Source: Odontesthes bonariensis (Eukaryota; Chordata; Actinopteri; Atheriniformes; Atherinopsidae). Taken from it: 64,000 bases of DNA. Position 1 is the first letter of the stretch. Every line of letters starts with the position of its first letter. This document shows positions 1 through 11,029 of the stretch, in pieces. A program made the translations under genes and the position numbers. The notes under the pieces are model-generated. The model made no database searches and had not been told where the DNA came from. It saw only the letters and a list, made by a program, of their open reading frames with translations. Where the stretch lies: contig NC_134528.1 in NCBI RefSeq assembly GCF_027942865.1, positions 10,349,586 through 10,413,585 of the forward strand, read 5' to 3'.

Positions 1-1217
1 ATAACATATGTTTTGTATGGAGGAGCAGCGTCGATTGCAGCATATTCTCTTTTTGAAATAACAAAGCAAGTTTTCTCATGTTAACAAGTTAATCTCATTA
101 GCTTGAGAAATCTGCCTTTTGTTTGCTTGGTATCACAGCAAATGTTAACCTTTAATCACAAGAAAATAGAGCTATAAAATAAGCGGTTCCTATGCTAACA
201 CTAAAACTGAGGGCATAGATGATAGTTTGAGCTTTTTGCCTAACTAACAAATAAATAAACCTGGTTCCTTATTATCTGTAGACACAATGATACGCTGTTA
301 TGAGCTTTGTTAACTTGAGAACACGAACTGAACTCATGATCTTGAGGTAGTTACAGTAAGAAAACTTTCCTAGCATGCTCTTTCTCGGCTTCTGTAGTTT
401 TTTGACAAAGCAATTAAAGTCATTAAAGGTGAGATTTAAGTGACTGTTTCTTTACAACAATCACTTTTTAAACTATTAATTATATGACCAAATATCTTTC
501 TTGAAATAAGCTATTACAGCCTGTTAGCAAACTAAGCTAATGTTAGTTTGGCTAGCTTAGCTGTATGATTTTAAATGCTAGCTAACAATGCTAAACTATT
601 ACCACAACATTAACAGGCAACTTAAGTTTTTCTTTTTTTTTTTTTTACGGGGTAAATTCATGGAAACTTTGTTTGTCTTTGTAACATAACTTTAATAAGG
701 GAACTGTTTTTTTTAGCTGACTTTGAGCACAAAGCAGAGGTAGGTAGTTGAATTTAAGTACGTTGTTGTGAAAAAATAAGTTTTTCCACACACTTATGGC
801 TGGTGAGAGTTCTTTTTGACCAAGCATGCACTGCAAAATTAATTAAGTGCCTGATTGAATTGATGGAAAGGCATAATGGATAAACATTCAAATCTGAAAC
901 TCCAATACAATAGTAAAGATACAAATATGTACATGTGTCTCGACAAAATCTACAGGCAAAGCCAAAGTTGGAGGGTTTGATTTTTAGAGATGCAGATTTG
1001 CTTATCTGAGGACACCTGACACAGCAGCTATTTGTACGGATGACATAACAAACTTCTTGCCCCAGTGTTAACAGAAGATGTAATGCTAACAGGTTGCATA
1101 CCTAAACTCATGGTTGTAATCCCAGGGCTCTCTTTGCCACCCACCAACACACCTTTCCTGTACTGTCAGTGGGAATCATCAATATAAAGTACAAAAGGCA
1201 CGTGGTGTGTCTGCATT
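1..1217. other. AT-rich non-coding DNA
   Basis: I see no coding frame with family resemblance here. The stretch contains repeated 'gctagc/ttagct' words around 520-600 and a poly(T) run near 630. It may be repeat-derived, but I cannot name an element. Confidence 0.4.
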
Positions 1218-1577
1218 TTGGCTCTGGGGTGTCTTCAGCCCATTAAACACTATCCCTGGCTCCTTGGAAAAAAGCTGACCAGGCAGCTCTTGGAGATGAT
1301 CCTCGCTTATCTGTTGAATGAGCTCTTAAACAAACAGATCAAAGAAACAACCACATTAGGTAAAACAATTATCTCACAAACAGCAAAGGTCTGGAGGGAT
1401 ATGTTTGTACTTAATGGGTTTAATTTGAATAATATTACCGATGAATGCCAACGTCATCCCAACATTGGCGTGCAGCAAGCTAACACCAACGCAGGTTTTT
1501 GGTTCCATTACAAACAAATTCTCGAGTGGTTTGATCTAAATATGGACCAAAAACATATAAACATGTTTGGTTCTTGA
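1218..1577 (+). mobile_element. Possible L1-like ORF2 remnant
   Basis: An open frame of 119 codons includes a stretch, TLGKTIISQTAKVWRDM, that resembles the thumb/C-terminal region of vertebrate L1-type reverse transcriptase ORF2. It has no catalytic motif and is broken on both sides. The assignment is weak. Confidence 0.35.
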
Positions 1578-1760
1578 CTTTAAGTTTTCCGAGTACCTCT
1601 GAATGTTGGAGCTATTGCTCATTACACTTCAGTACAAGCATCAGATCCACCATTTACCTGCTGCATATCTTTGCCCTGCCGTTTTATCTTAAAATGGATG
1701 ACAGGGCATGAGCCCATGAAGTGATTTCCAGGACAGAATCTTGTCTGTTTTTCAGGCTAC

Positions 1761-2329
1761 CTTTACACGGAAACGATCTGAAACCAAAACGCAAAAGTGG
1801 CGTTTCGTTTTCACTTATAAGTCTGCATTTAGACGAGCGTTTTAGGGTGAAAATCTGCGTGCATACGGAAACGCTAAAGTGTGTGACGTTTCATATTTAT
1901 CGATGCAGTAAACACGCCAGATGGCTAGGTGGCAACACTACCAAGACCAAGTTTGGTCTGTTCTTTACTACTCTCGCTCATCATTGCTGTTATCTGATGA
2001 AATGACTCTTGAACGTCAATTACCGCGCCTAAGGCGAGTTGAAAGTCCGCAGGGACGGACATGTTGATAGCCTACTGATGTGTTTCCCAGGGTTTCCTGG
2101 CGCTTTATTATGCTTGTCACGTCATTTCTATGTGACGAGAAACGCAGTTTTGCATTTTTCATCCCTTACACGGTGGCGCAACAGTGGAGCGTTTTCAAGA
2201 ATTCCACTCAGGAGGGCGGTTTCACTTTTTTGTGTTTTCATGCCCCCAAAACGCTGTTACCATCTAAACGATATAGTGCATCCGCAAAAAGGTTTTGCGT
2301 TTTTAACCCGTTTTCGTTTCCGTGTAAAG
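1761..2329. mobile_element. MITE with 16-bp terminal inverted repeats
   Basis: CTTTACACGGAAACGA at 1761-1776 is repeated exactly in inverted orientation at 2314-2329. The interior is rich in AAACG/CGTTT words on both strands. This is a non-autonomous DNA transposon. The open frames inside it are not believable genes, and the target duplication is not clear. Confidence 0.7.
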
Positions 2330-2994
2330 TGCCCCTAAGTCAGCACTGCCTCTGGGACCAAAGATCACTGGCATCCAATGATGATTTTTCAGCTGTGTCC
2401 CTTCTGTTAAGAGATGTCTCCAGATTAGCTAAATCGTTTGATAAAATTGTGCACAGTAGATGATGGAATACTCAAACTCTTCCCAATTTTACATTAAGGA
2501 ACACTATTCCGATATCGTTCTACAATTTATAGACAGTTTTCTGCAGCTTGCTGAACCTCTGCCGATCTGTACATCTGAGAGACTCTTCCTCTTTAGGGTG
2601 CTCTATTTAAACCCAACTGTTACCAATGAACATAAATAGATATAACAGCTCTTTCTTTTTAGTACTGCTGACTTTTCCCTCCTTTTGTTGCCCCTGTTCC
2701 ATCCTTTTTTTAGAAGTGTGGCTGCCATCAAATTCAAGATGTTTCAAGGCTAAATTTGATATGAAGAAATTCGATTAAATTCAGGCACCTATCAGGTTTT
2801 TGCCTTATTTACAGAGGGTGGGTCAGATTGACAATGTTTGGCTAAATTACTGACGTTGTTTGGCATTTCAGAAAGGTTACTTGGAGATATTGAACACCCT
2901 ATCATTTGTTTGGGGTCAGATATATACACGGTCTATAAGGCTTTGGTTAAATCAACTCAGTTTAACACATTTTATCTGGATTTCTGTCAGATAG

Positions 2995-3065
2995 AAATAG
3001 AATGGAATAGAATAGAAAAATACTTTATTCATCCCCCAATGGGGGAAATTCAAATAATATAGATA
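2995..3065. repeat. LINE 3'-tail repeat, 'tattcatcccccaatggggg' family
   Basis: A (AATAG)n run is followed by a 'tactttattcatcccccaatgg' core. The same core recurs at 28879-28957 (inverted), 31719-31850 and, decayed, at 40014-40150. This pattern is typical of teleost LINE 3' ends. Confidence 0.55.
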
Positions 3066-4479
3066 GATATAAGCAATAGAATAAATAATCATGACGGCAA
3101 CAGTTTTGTTTAATAAATTACATTGATTAATTCTATTATTATTGACGATACACAAGCCTGGCAAGGCAAGGCACGGCAATTTATAGAGCACAAATCGTAC
3201 TATTTTTTAAATTTTTTAAATTTCCTGTTATTGTCCCTCATTATTTTATTTGCTTAGTTTCACACTTTCATTCTGGAGCATTATTACAGACCTGATGATG
3301 TGCTTTTATGCCATTATTTTGGTATGTGGGTTTTCCTTTAGAATAGGAACATAACAAGTGCATATCTGTTTGCTTTTTATCTAAAATGCTGATATTTCAA
3401 TTAATATGATTTTCTCTGTTTCATGTTGGCTGTGCACCTCTTATTGTGTCGTGATCACTTATTGAAAGACAGTCGCACAGGGGTGTTATATTGCACTCTG
3501 TGTCAAGTATCATCAGTTTCAGATCACTGTTGCATAATTATAATCATTTAGAATCATAATTATAATTATTATTCCAACAATTATCAACAAATATATACTT
3601 TTCTTGCCTTCTAATTATTAGTACACTAACTTTAGGTGATCTACAATTCAGTTCAGGTTTGTAATCTCATAAGTACAGAGTCTGTCTCATACTGTGATAG
3701 TGACCTTTGCCATCCTGCTGATCTCAGTATCATAGATCCAAAGCTCCATTGATACGTCTTCTGAACAATGTACTACATTCAAAGCATTACGGTGCCCACG
3801 TGCTGTCTGCAACACTTTCTGGCCCTTGACCCTCCATGTCTCCTTTAAACGTTTGTGGCTGTGATGAAAGGCAGTGTCCCTCTGTGGGGCTGCTGAGTGA
3901 AAGGAGCATGCTCTGGTTAATATTTAATGGTTGTTCCTGCCAGAGAATTAATCAGTTTCAGCCTGAGACTTTCTGAGAAAACTGCCTGGACAGCACAAGC
4001 TCTTCTAAAACAAACTCAATTCTTTTTTAGAAGGCGAATTATCGTAAAAGCAGGTTTATTTGCTGAAAAAAGCTGAAGAGTTACAAAGTGTACAGACACT
4101 TACAGAGAAGAAAAGACAGTTACATTAAACATATCAACAGTTAAAGGTGAAATAGGGACAAAAACAATGATTAATAACAATAACTGTTGTAGCATTTTTA
4201 CACAGATTACAACTACGAAAGTCTTCCAAAAAGCATCTTGTTTGTTGATTTTGTACAAAAACCAAAGAGTAAAATGACTGTTTGTGGTGCACAGGTCCAC
4301 AGTGATTACTTTCACCAACATGTTCAGGTAGTAACTTAGCATATAACACCGGGGAAAAAATGATAAAAAGAAATACATATAAATATCTTTATTGGTGAGT
4401 TTCTCGGGTGCTGGTTAAGGGACAGATTTACTGACAGATCCGGGCTAGTTGCTGCCTTCTGTTTCAAGTTCTTAAACTT
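3066..4479. other. AT-rich non-coding DNA
   Basis: No gene or clear element is visible. The reading frames on the minus strand near 4100-4380 are low-complexity hydrophobic translations of AT-rich DNA. Confidence 0.4.
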
Positions 4480-4790
4480 AGCTAATCAAGCAGCCCTTCC
4501 TGGTTCTGGTTCTGATGGAGGTTTCTTCCTGTTAAAAGCGAGTTTTTTCTCCCCACATTCGCCTCGTGCACGCTCAGGACGGGAGATTGGATCAAAGAGA
4601 CGGGAATCTGTTGGTTTCCTTAGCTGGGGAAATGTTTGTATGAATGAATTTGACTAATTTAGAATTTAATTAAATGGATTTGATTGGATTTTGATTACAA
4701 TGAATTGGATTGTTATTAGCTTAAATTGGACTCATTAAAGTGCCTTGAGATGACTTTTTGTTGTGATTTGGCACTGTTTATAGTTATTAC
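4480..4790 (+). repeat. LINE/SINE 3'-end repeat ('gccttgagatgac' family)
   Basis: The stretch runs from 'ctgatggaggtttcttcctgttaaaag' to 'gtgccttgagatgactttttgttgtgatttggc', a common teleost retroelement end. A second copy flanks an insertion at 8225-8800. No coding capacity is left. Confidence 0.55.
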
Positions 4791-6077
4791 ACAGCTTCCC
4801 GAAGTCCCAAAAGTCTCTTCTATGTTTAATTTGTGCAAAAATCAAAGTGTAAAATTATTTATTTTTGGTGCAAATTAGTTGGACGTGTTCAAGAAATAAC
4901 CTGGTACAAGACAGAACACAAAAAATACAGTTTTATAGTTTATTAGGCTTCTTCTCTTTGTACAAAGGTAAAGAAATTTAATGTAATATTTTCAACAGTG
5001 AGCTCCCGTTTTACCCGACAGAACCAAACTAGTTAAAACCTTCTTTGAAGCATCATAATTCAACATAAAACATCATAATTCTGAATTTGAAACAAATTTC
5101 CAAGTGGTTTAATTCACTATAAATGCTACACATATACCTTATGACATAGGACACATGGTTCAATTAAAATAGGAGTTATCATTTTGAAATGCCTCATTTT
5201 ATATAGACAAGAATAGTTTTGTTATATTTCAGATGAACTTATCTAGCCAAGTAATAAGATTCAAAGTCAATTTCTTGTTGTATGAGATGTTATTTTGTTT
5301 ATAATTTTGGAAATAAACACTAGTTTACATCAAATGCTGCATTATGTACACAAATATTTATCTGCAGGTTGTGCAGAGTTGCAGAGTAACAAGACATTCT
5401 GAAAAATACATTTTAGTTTTATATGAGTGAAAATAAACAACCGAGTGCTGCAAGTTTACACAAGAGAGAAAAACAATACAAATCTAGCTTTAGTATAAAG
5501 CAAACCAAAGCCAGAGAGGTTCACATTCACACACAAAGTCCCCGGAAAGATTCAAATACGAGAAGATTAAAACAAAGGTGGAGTCTTTACTGAAATGACA
5601 AAGAGTGCAAAAAGCAGACAAGACAATAACTAAAAATCTAAACTCATTGTTACTTATCTACGGTTGAGGAAACAGAAATCAGTGCTCAAAGACAGTAAGA
5701 CTTGGAGACACAGTTATAGATTAATATAATTGTTGAATTGTTTGTAAAATGATAACATTTTGCGAGAATGTTATCTGCTCACTCACTTAACTTGGCTAGC
5801 TTAAGAGATTTGTTACTTATTAAACATTTGAAAACAAAGTTTGGAACTTTCGTCAGATGTGGAGAACAGATCCGAACCACTGAGCAAACTGTAGCAGCAC
5901 ATCTTTAAAGGCCAGTGGCATTTAAATGTTAAATGTGTCTTTGGCTAATAGTTAACTTAGCTAGCTAGGGGCCTTATTAAAATCCTTAAAATGCCCTTTT
6001 TGTCAAATTTATTAGCTTGTTCGTTAATCAAGCAAATGTGATGTCTTATCATCACTGTTGAGCTTTAGTCTCTGGTC
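4791..6077. other. AT-rich non-coding DNA downstream of G6PC copy A
   Basis: I see no gene here. Part of 5800-6280 may be the 3' UTR of copy A. Confidence 0.4.
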
Positions 6078-6083
6078 TTTATT
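6078..6083 (-). terminator. Possible poly(A) signal of G6PC copy A
   Basis: On the minus strand AATAAA is found about 200 bp after the stop codon. Another copy lies at 6008-6013. Which one is used cannot be decided from sequence. Confidence 0.35.
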
Positions 6084-6283
6084 ACAAGCTAAGCTAACCA
6101 TCTGCTAATGGTAGCTTTATAAATACCTCAGAGTACAGTATGCTCCAACTGGGATCCACACCAGCATTTTTACTTCAGTTGCATGGTCCTAAAACAAGTC
6201 TCCAAACACCTATAAGAAACAATCCGAGTAAAACTTGAAAACTAAAACTAGTAATTGACTTTAAACCCCGAGTGGGACCTAAA

Positions 6284-9200
6284 TCACAAGTTTTTCTTGT
6301 CTGTCTTTGCATTACAAATCATGCAGAGAGCCCAAGGGACCAGTGTGGTTGGGATTAAAAGAGCAGTTGCACTCTTACAGAAAGACAGGACGTAGAAAAT
6401 TCCATGGTTGTCCGAGGAAAATGTCCATCCGTCCAACAGCTGAAGCAGAAACACAGAGATGATGATGCATCCTATCTTGAAGGTGGCACTCATGCTCTTC
6501 CTCTCGGTGCCATTGTAGAGAGGGGAATGCAGCCCCAGGCCCAGACCAAACAGGGTGCCCATGTTGCGCAGCAGGCTGGCGAAGGGTGTGCTGTCCAGGT
6601 GGACCCACTCTGGTCTGACGCACCATTTCTGGGCTTTGTCCAGGGTCCAGAGAAGGTCCACGCCCAGAGTTTTTAGCACGAGGTCAAAGCCAACGGCAAA
6701 GGAGGTCAAGAAGAGAGTGGCGAAGAAGTACTTTTTCAAGCTGGCATTGTAGATCCATTTCCGCTTTGAGACAATCTCAGCCACGAGTACGCCTGACACA
6801 AAGCAGGGAGAAGGGTCAGTCAAACCAAACAGTTCACGTATTTATGAAGCCAAGTGGGTCAAGTACAGTTGCTGTTGGGCGAGTACAGGCACGGAAGAAG
6901 AAGTGGGAGAAGCACTCACGCCCTTTGTTTGAGCACGAAAATGATCATAAAGTTCTACATTCCTGATTTTACTTAAGTAAACAGAAACTTTCTAATCAAA
7001 AATATTTAAAAGTTCCTTTGAGGCACTGTGTATTTGGAATATTATAACAAGAAAGCAGCATTTTAATATTACAATCGGTCGGGTTTATTCAACTAATGTA
7101 ACAAATTTAGTGTTTCATCGTACTTTTAAACTCATAATATTAATATTATGAGTAATGAGTAATCATCTATTAGGAAAATACCAATTTACACACAACCTGG
7201 TAACATCTTTGACTCTTTTAGGTGGACCAACCTGCAATGAGTCCTGCAATAACCTGGTGGGGGAAGTGCGCGGCCATGTAGACTCTGGACATGCAAACCA
7301 CCAGCTCCACCAGGGCCATGAGCGCCCACAAGCCCATCTGCAACAATCTGATCGAGCGAATATTTCATATTAGTGCAGCCAGTTTCTACAGAGATATTTT
7401 ACACGACCACAGACTTACTTGTAAAATGAAGGCTGGCATTGTTTTTCTGTTGCAATAGAGAGCAGCGCAGTCACCATCACATACCAGACACCAGCTGCAC
7501 CCATAGCATGACCCGAAGGGCTTCCTGGAAGGAACAAACAAAGACTCAATCTTTTCTGAACAGTTTAAAGGGATAGTTCGCCTCTTTTGACATGAAGCTG
7601 TATGACATCCCATATTAGCAACATCATTTATTAAATCTGACTGACCCCCTGCTGCTGAAGGTAGTAAAAAAAGGTAAAAAATAAAGCGTCTTGCTTCTGA
7701 AAACAATATGCGTTCAAAAGAGTAATACATTTGCATTGGCCCTATTTTCTCTCCCTTCGTATCACTGCCTGCTGCCGACAGCCGCGCCTGTTACGGTGTT
7801 TGCTGCTCGGTCTGCACTTCGGTCTGCACGGTCTATACAGCAGGCAGTGATACGAAGGGAGAGAAAATAGGGCCAAGCGATTGTGAGGTCTGACTTTTTT
7901 CTGGTGCAGCGTTTGTCAGCACGCCAACATCCTACGCCTCCATGCACGTTCCTACGTGAACTTGGGTTTAAAGAGGGAGGACGGAAGGCCAGGACGCCCT
8001 AATCTGCAGATTTCTGCAGCATTTAACAGAACAGCTGTTGTCCTTTTCCACTCACGATTCCTCACTTTTCCACTGCTCTCACCTGTGGTTGGTGTTTGAA
8101 TTGATATACACGATAAGGTCTAAGTCTTACAAAATACACGGTTACGTAACTGATGTCATTGTTGTCATTAACTTGTGTTTCTCCGCCTCAGCAGGCATCT
8201 CTGGCCTGGTGTTATGGAGCTTGTTGATGACTCAACCCCCAATCAGCCGAGGCAAACAGCTTTCCCTCCTAAGTCTGGTTCTGCTGGAGGTTTCCTCTCG
8301 TAAAAAGGGAGTTTTGTCTTTCCTCGTGCACTCAGGACGGGGATTGACTTGAGAGGTTTCGCTGCTATCTGTTGGTTTCCTTAGCGAGCCAATTAAAAAC
8401 AAAAGGTGTTTTATGAACTGCACTAATTTGAGTTTGATGTAAATGTAAATGTACTTTATTTATACAGTCCTTTACAGACAATCCTTATGATGTACCAAAG
8501 TGCTTTACAGCAGGAAATAAATCAAGAGAAGAATAAGTAAAAACAAATAAAAACAATAAAAGAACAGTGAAAGCAATAAAATACAACAAAATCGAATAAG
8601 ATAAAATAAGATAAGTGTCATCATACTACTGGCTATTAAAAGCAATCCTAAATAAGTAGGTTTTTAGCCTGGATTTGAAGAGGCCCAGGTCAGAAATTGA
8701 TGGGATTATAAGTTTTATTACAATTAAGTCGATTATAATTGGTTTGAATTGGAATGTTTCTTTGAAGCCCCTTGAGATGACATTTGCTGTGATTTGATGC
8801 TATTGAAAAAAAAAATCCAAACTGAATTGTTATAAACATTTTAATATTCATTCGTTGTGATTTCTATTGGGTCACATGAAAGCTAAGTTTATATAAATAA
8901 TATCAGCTCGCACATGCTCGCTGCTTTGGGAACTGAAAACTGGCCCAAACTGCATGTTTTTACTCAGAAATGAAGGATTTTTTGGAGTTTTTCTTTCATA
9001 AATTGTTGTTTCCTTTATCATTGTTGGTTCATGGTGGAAGTTTCTCCGTTTCAAGATTCAAGACTTTCAAAAGGTTGAAAAAGAAATGTAAAATACCTTT
9101 AGAAAAATAATGTAAAATTAGATTTACCGTCGCTAATAAAGTTATGTAAGATGCTTTATGGTTGCTATCTCATTGAATCACCCTTATCATGATTAAATAT

Positions 9201-10077
9201 TCTATTTTTAAACATTTTTAAAAGCATTATTCTGCTATTTGGTTATTTATTTTATACCTGCAGGTTATTTAGTTGTTTTACAACATAAAACATTCAAATC
9301 CAAAACAGAAAACTGTGTTTTATTTATTGAAAATCAATTTTTTTTTACATGATTTTCAAGAGTAATTTAGTTGTTGGTCTGTTTGTGCACAACAGAACAA
9401 AAGGGCAAATGCAATCACTGAAACAAAAATAAAAAAACATGACAAATGAACAGAGGTGTTGGAGTTAAGCACCAATCTATCACCATTATTAATTCATTAG
9501 AAGCCAGACATTACAGTTATTGTCGGCTAATGATCTACTTAAACACTAACCAGAGTAATGGCTCACAGTGCCAGATAAATCTGATCAGTCGGTTCTTTTG
9601 GAGAAGGCGGTCACGTGGTCAACAGGTTTTTGGTGGAGCTTACCTGGTCCAGTCTCACACGTGATGGGAAACTGCTGCAGCGAAGGGGCTCGGCCCGCTC
9701 CGTAAAACTGGGTCTCATGAACCCACCAGTAGGGTCTCTCCCCAAAAAGAACCCTACGATGGGGGAACCAAAAATCAAACTGCTCACGTTCTCTCCTCCT
9801 GTGTTCTAATTTTAACATTTTTTTTTGACATTTTAAACCAGACAATTTGATCAAATTACCATTTGAGCACCAAGTTGAGCCAGTCTCCGATGACTGCGAC
9901 CCAGATTAGCCTGAGCCCCGTATCCCTCCGCAGGTGGAACCAGATCGGGAACAGGAAAAAGAACGTTGTGTGCAGATCAGCCACTGTGGACGCCAGGCTG
10001 AATAAGCCCTCATATCTGCTGTATCTGGTCTGCAGATGAACCGCCAGCTCAACCCCCCAGCTGTGGAGAAGATCCAT
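6284..10077 (-). CDS. g6pc1: Glucose-6-phosphatase catalytic subunit, copy A (5 exons)
   Basis: This gene encodes the ER-membrane enzyme that hydrolyses glucose-6-phosphate to glucose and phosphate, the last step of gluconeogenesis and glycogenolysis. The exons on the minus strand are 10077-9860, 9753-9644, 7524-7419, 7347-7232 and 6792-6284 (218, 110, 106, 116 and 509 bp). They give 352 aa with GT-AG junctions and phases that match throughout. The phosphatase signature is complete: K72-x6-R79-P80, PSGH ending at H115, and SR(166)-x5-H172. The protein ends KKNL, a KKxx ER-retrieval signal. I chose the Met at 10077 because MDLLHSWG aligns with the family N-terminus; an upstream in-frame Met at 10197 would add an unrelated leader. 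Intron 2 contains a MITE with a 37-bp-arm palindrome. The luminal loop between exons 2 and 3 has no N-glycosylation sequon. The gene is divergent to copy B. The family call is firm; the paralogue name (such as g6pc1a.1 or .2) is not resolved. Confidence 0.95.
7565..7935. mobile_element. MITE copy containing a perfect 37-bp-arm palindrome
   Basis: The element starts at TTAA (7565-7568) followed by AGGGATAGTTCGCCTC, the same terminus as the element at 62925-63835. Inside it, arms at 7738-7774 and 7838-7874 are perfect inverted repeats of 37 bp around a 63-bp loop. Its second terminus is not found. It lies in intron 2 of G6PC copy A, about 40 bp upstream of the exon 3 acceptor. Confidence 0.7.
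8225..8800 (+). repeat. 'gccttgagatgac' retroelement end split by another LINE tail
   Basis: The flanks (about 8240-8433 and 8705-8800) together match the repeat at 4480-4790. Between them, about 8452-8700, lies a minus-strand LINE 3' tail ('aaagtgctttacagcagg') of the family seen complete at 29740-30335 and 47143-48065. This is a nested insertion inside an intron of G6PC copy A. Confidence 0.6.
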
Positions 10078-10792
10078 GATATCAAGACTCCAAAACAAGG
10101 ACGATGGGTGGAATCTGGGGTATTTTGGCGTTTTCGTAGGATAGGTTTTCTGCAAAGTTCGTTCAGGCAGTCCTGTCTGTCTCTGTGTGATTCCCATTGG
10201 ACTTTACTCAAGGCTAGCAAATTTTGTTTATCTTTGGGACAGTCCAAAAAAGGTTCCTTAACCTTTACACCCCCGAGGCCCTGTCTGCTGAAACTAAAAA
10301 TCCATGAATCGAGAAAGCAGCTGACGTCCCTCTGACCGATTCAAGATTTCAAAGGAAGCTTTTATTCTTTGAAAATGAAAAGGAGGCAGCATCTGGTTGT
10401 AATTCAAAGCTATTCATCTTTTCTGAGAATAAACCTCTTTGTACCATCTAATACATTCTTAACTTGTATATGATATGAAGTCCTCCATGCAGATTTCCCT
10501 GCATGTCACGCTAGGGCACAGCTTGTGCACGACTTCTGTCTTTTCCTTTTAAAAAAAAACAACAACAACTATTTCTGCTCAACCCAAAGCTGATCATTTA
10601 ATCGCTGATCCTTTTTATGCAATCAAGAAATAGGTTACTCCAGCTCGCTTGCATGTTTTGAACAAGTTATCAAAAGAACAATTACATAACTGACAAATTA
10701 TTCATTCATGTCACAATTGTGAAAGATATTCATTGATCAACTGACCTCTCCCCCTGAGCTACGTACAGTAACTTAGCGGGAAAGATACCGGT

Positions 10793-10807
10793 TGACGTTT
10801 TGTTTTC
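10793..10807 (+). promoter_or_regulatory. Candidate CRE half-site next to a FOXO-like element
   Basis: TGACG is followed within a few bases by TGTTTTC (reverse GAAAACA, FOXO-like). In mammals G6PC is induced by cAMP and repressed by insulin through CRE and FOXO sites. Both motifs are short, so this is suggestive only. Confidence 0.3.
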
Positions 10808-10877
10808 CCTGCTATCTCCTTCTACTTGTTTGTGGGACAAACCTCCCAAACTCCCAGTGTTTTATTACACATGTGAA

Positions 10878-10891
10878 AGGTCCAAAGATCA
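10878..10891 (+). promoter_or_regulatory. Candidate HNF4-type DR1 site
   Basis: AGGTCCAAAGATCA resembles the HNF4 direct-repeat-1 consensus and sits about 40 bp before the TATA box of copy B. HNF4A is an established activator of G6PC in liver. Binding here is inferred from the motif only. Confidence 0.4.
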
Positions 10892-10925
10892 GTATGAGCA
10901 TGCGTTTCTGCAGTGGGCCCCCTGG

Positions 10926-10932
10926 TATAAAA
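10926..10932 (+). promoter_or_regulatory. TATA box of G6PC copy B
   Basis: TATAAAA lies 98 bp before the start codon. That would place transcription initiation near 10955-10960 and give a 5' UTR of about 70 nt. Mammalian G6PC promoters also use a TATA box. Confidence 0.7.
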
Positions 10933-11029
10933 CCAACCAGCTGTGTCACTGATAGCAACACAAGTCTTTTTCATCTGTTCAACTCTCACACATCACCAGA
11001 CTTGAGAATTTTTACCTCTCGGGGCTAAG

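Larger units (their letters stand above)
10078..11029. promoter_or_regulatory. Shared divergent promoter region between the two G6PC genes
   Basis: About 950 bp separates the two divergent start codons. The side facing copy B has a clear TATA box and candidate HNF4-, FOXO- and CRE-like sites, listed separately. No equally clear TATA box faces copy A. That the two genes share elements is an inference from the spacing. No open frame here resembles a protein. Confidence 0.6.

Noticed and set aside
2039-2463. Two overlapping 99- and 127-codon frames
   Set aside because: They lie across a MITE end and have no family resemblance or splice signals.
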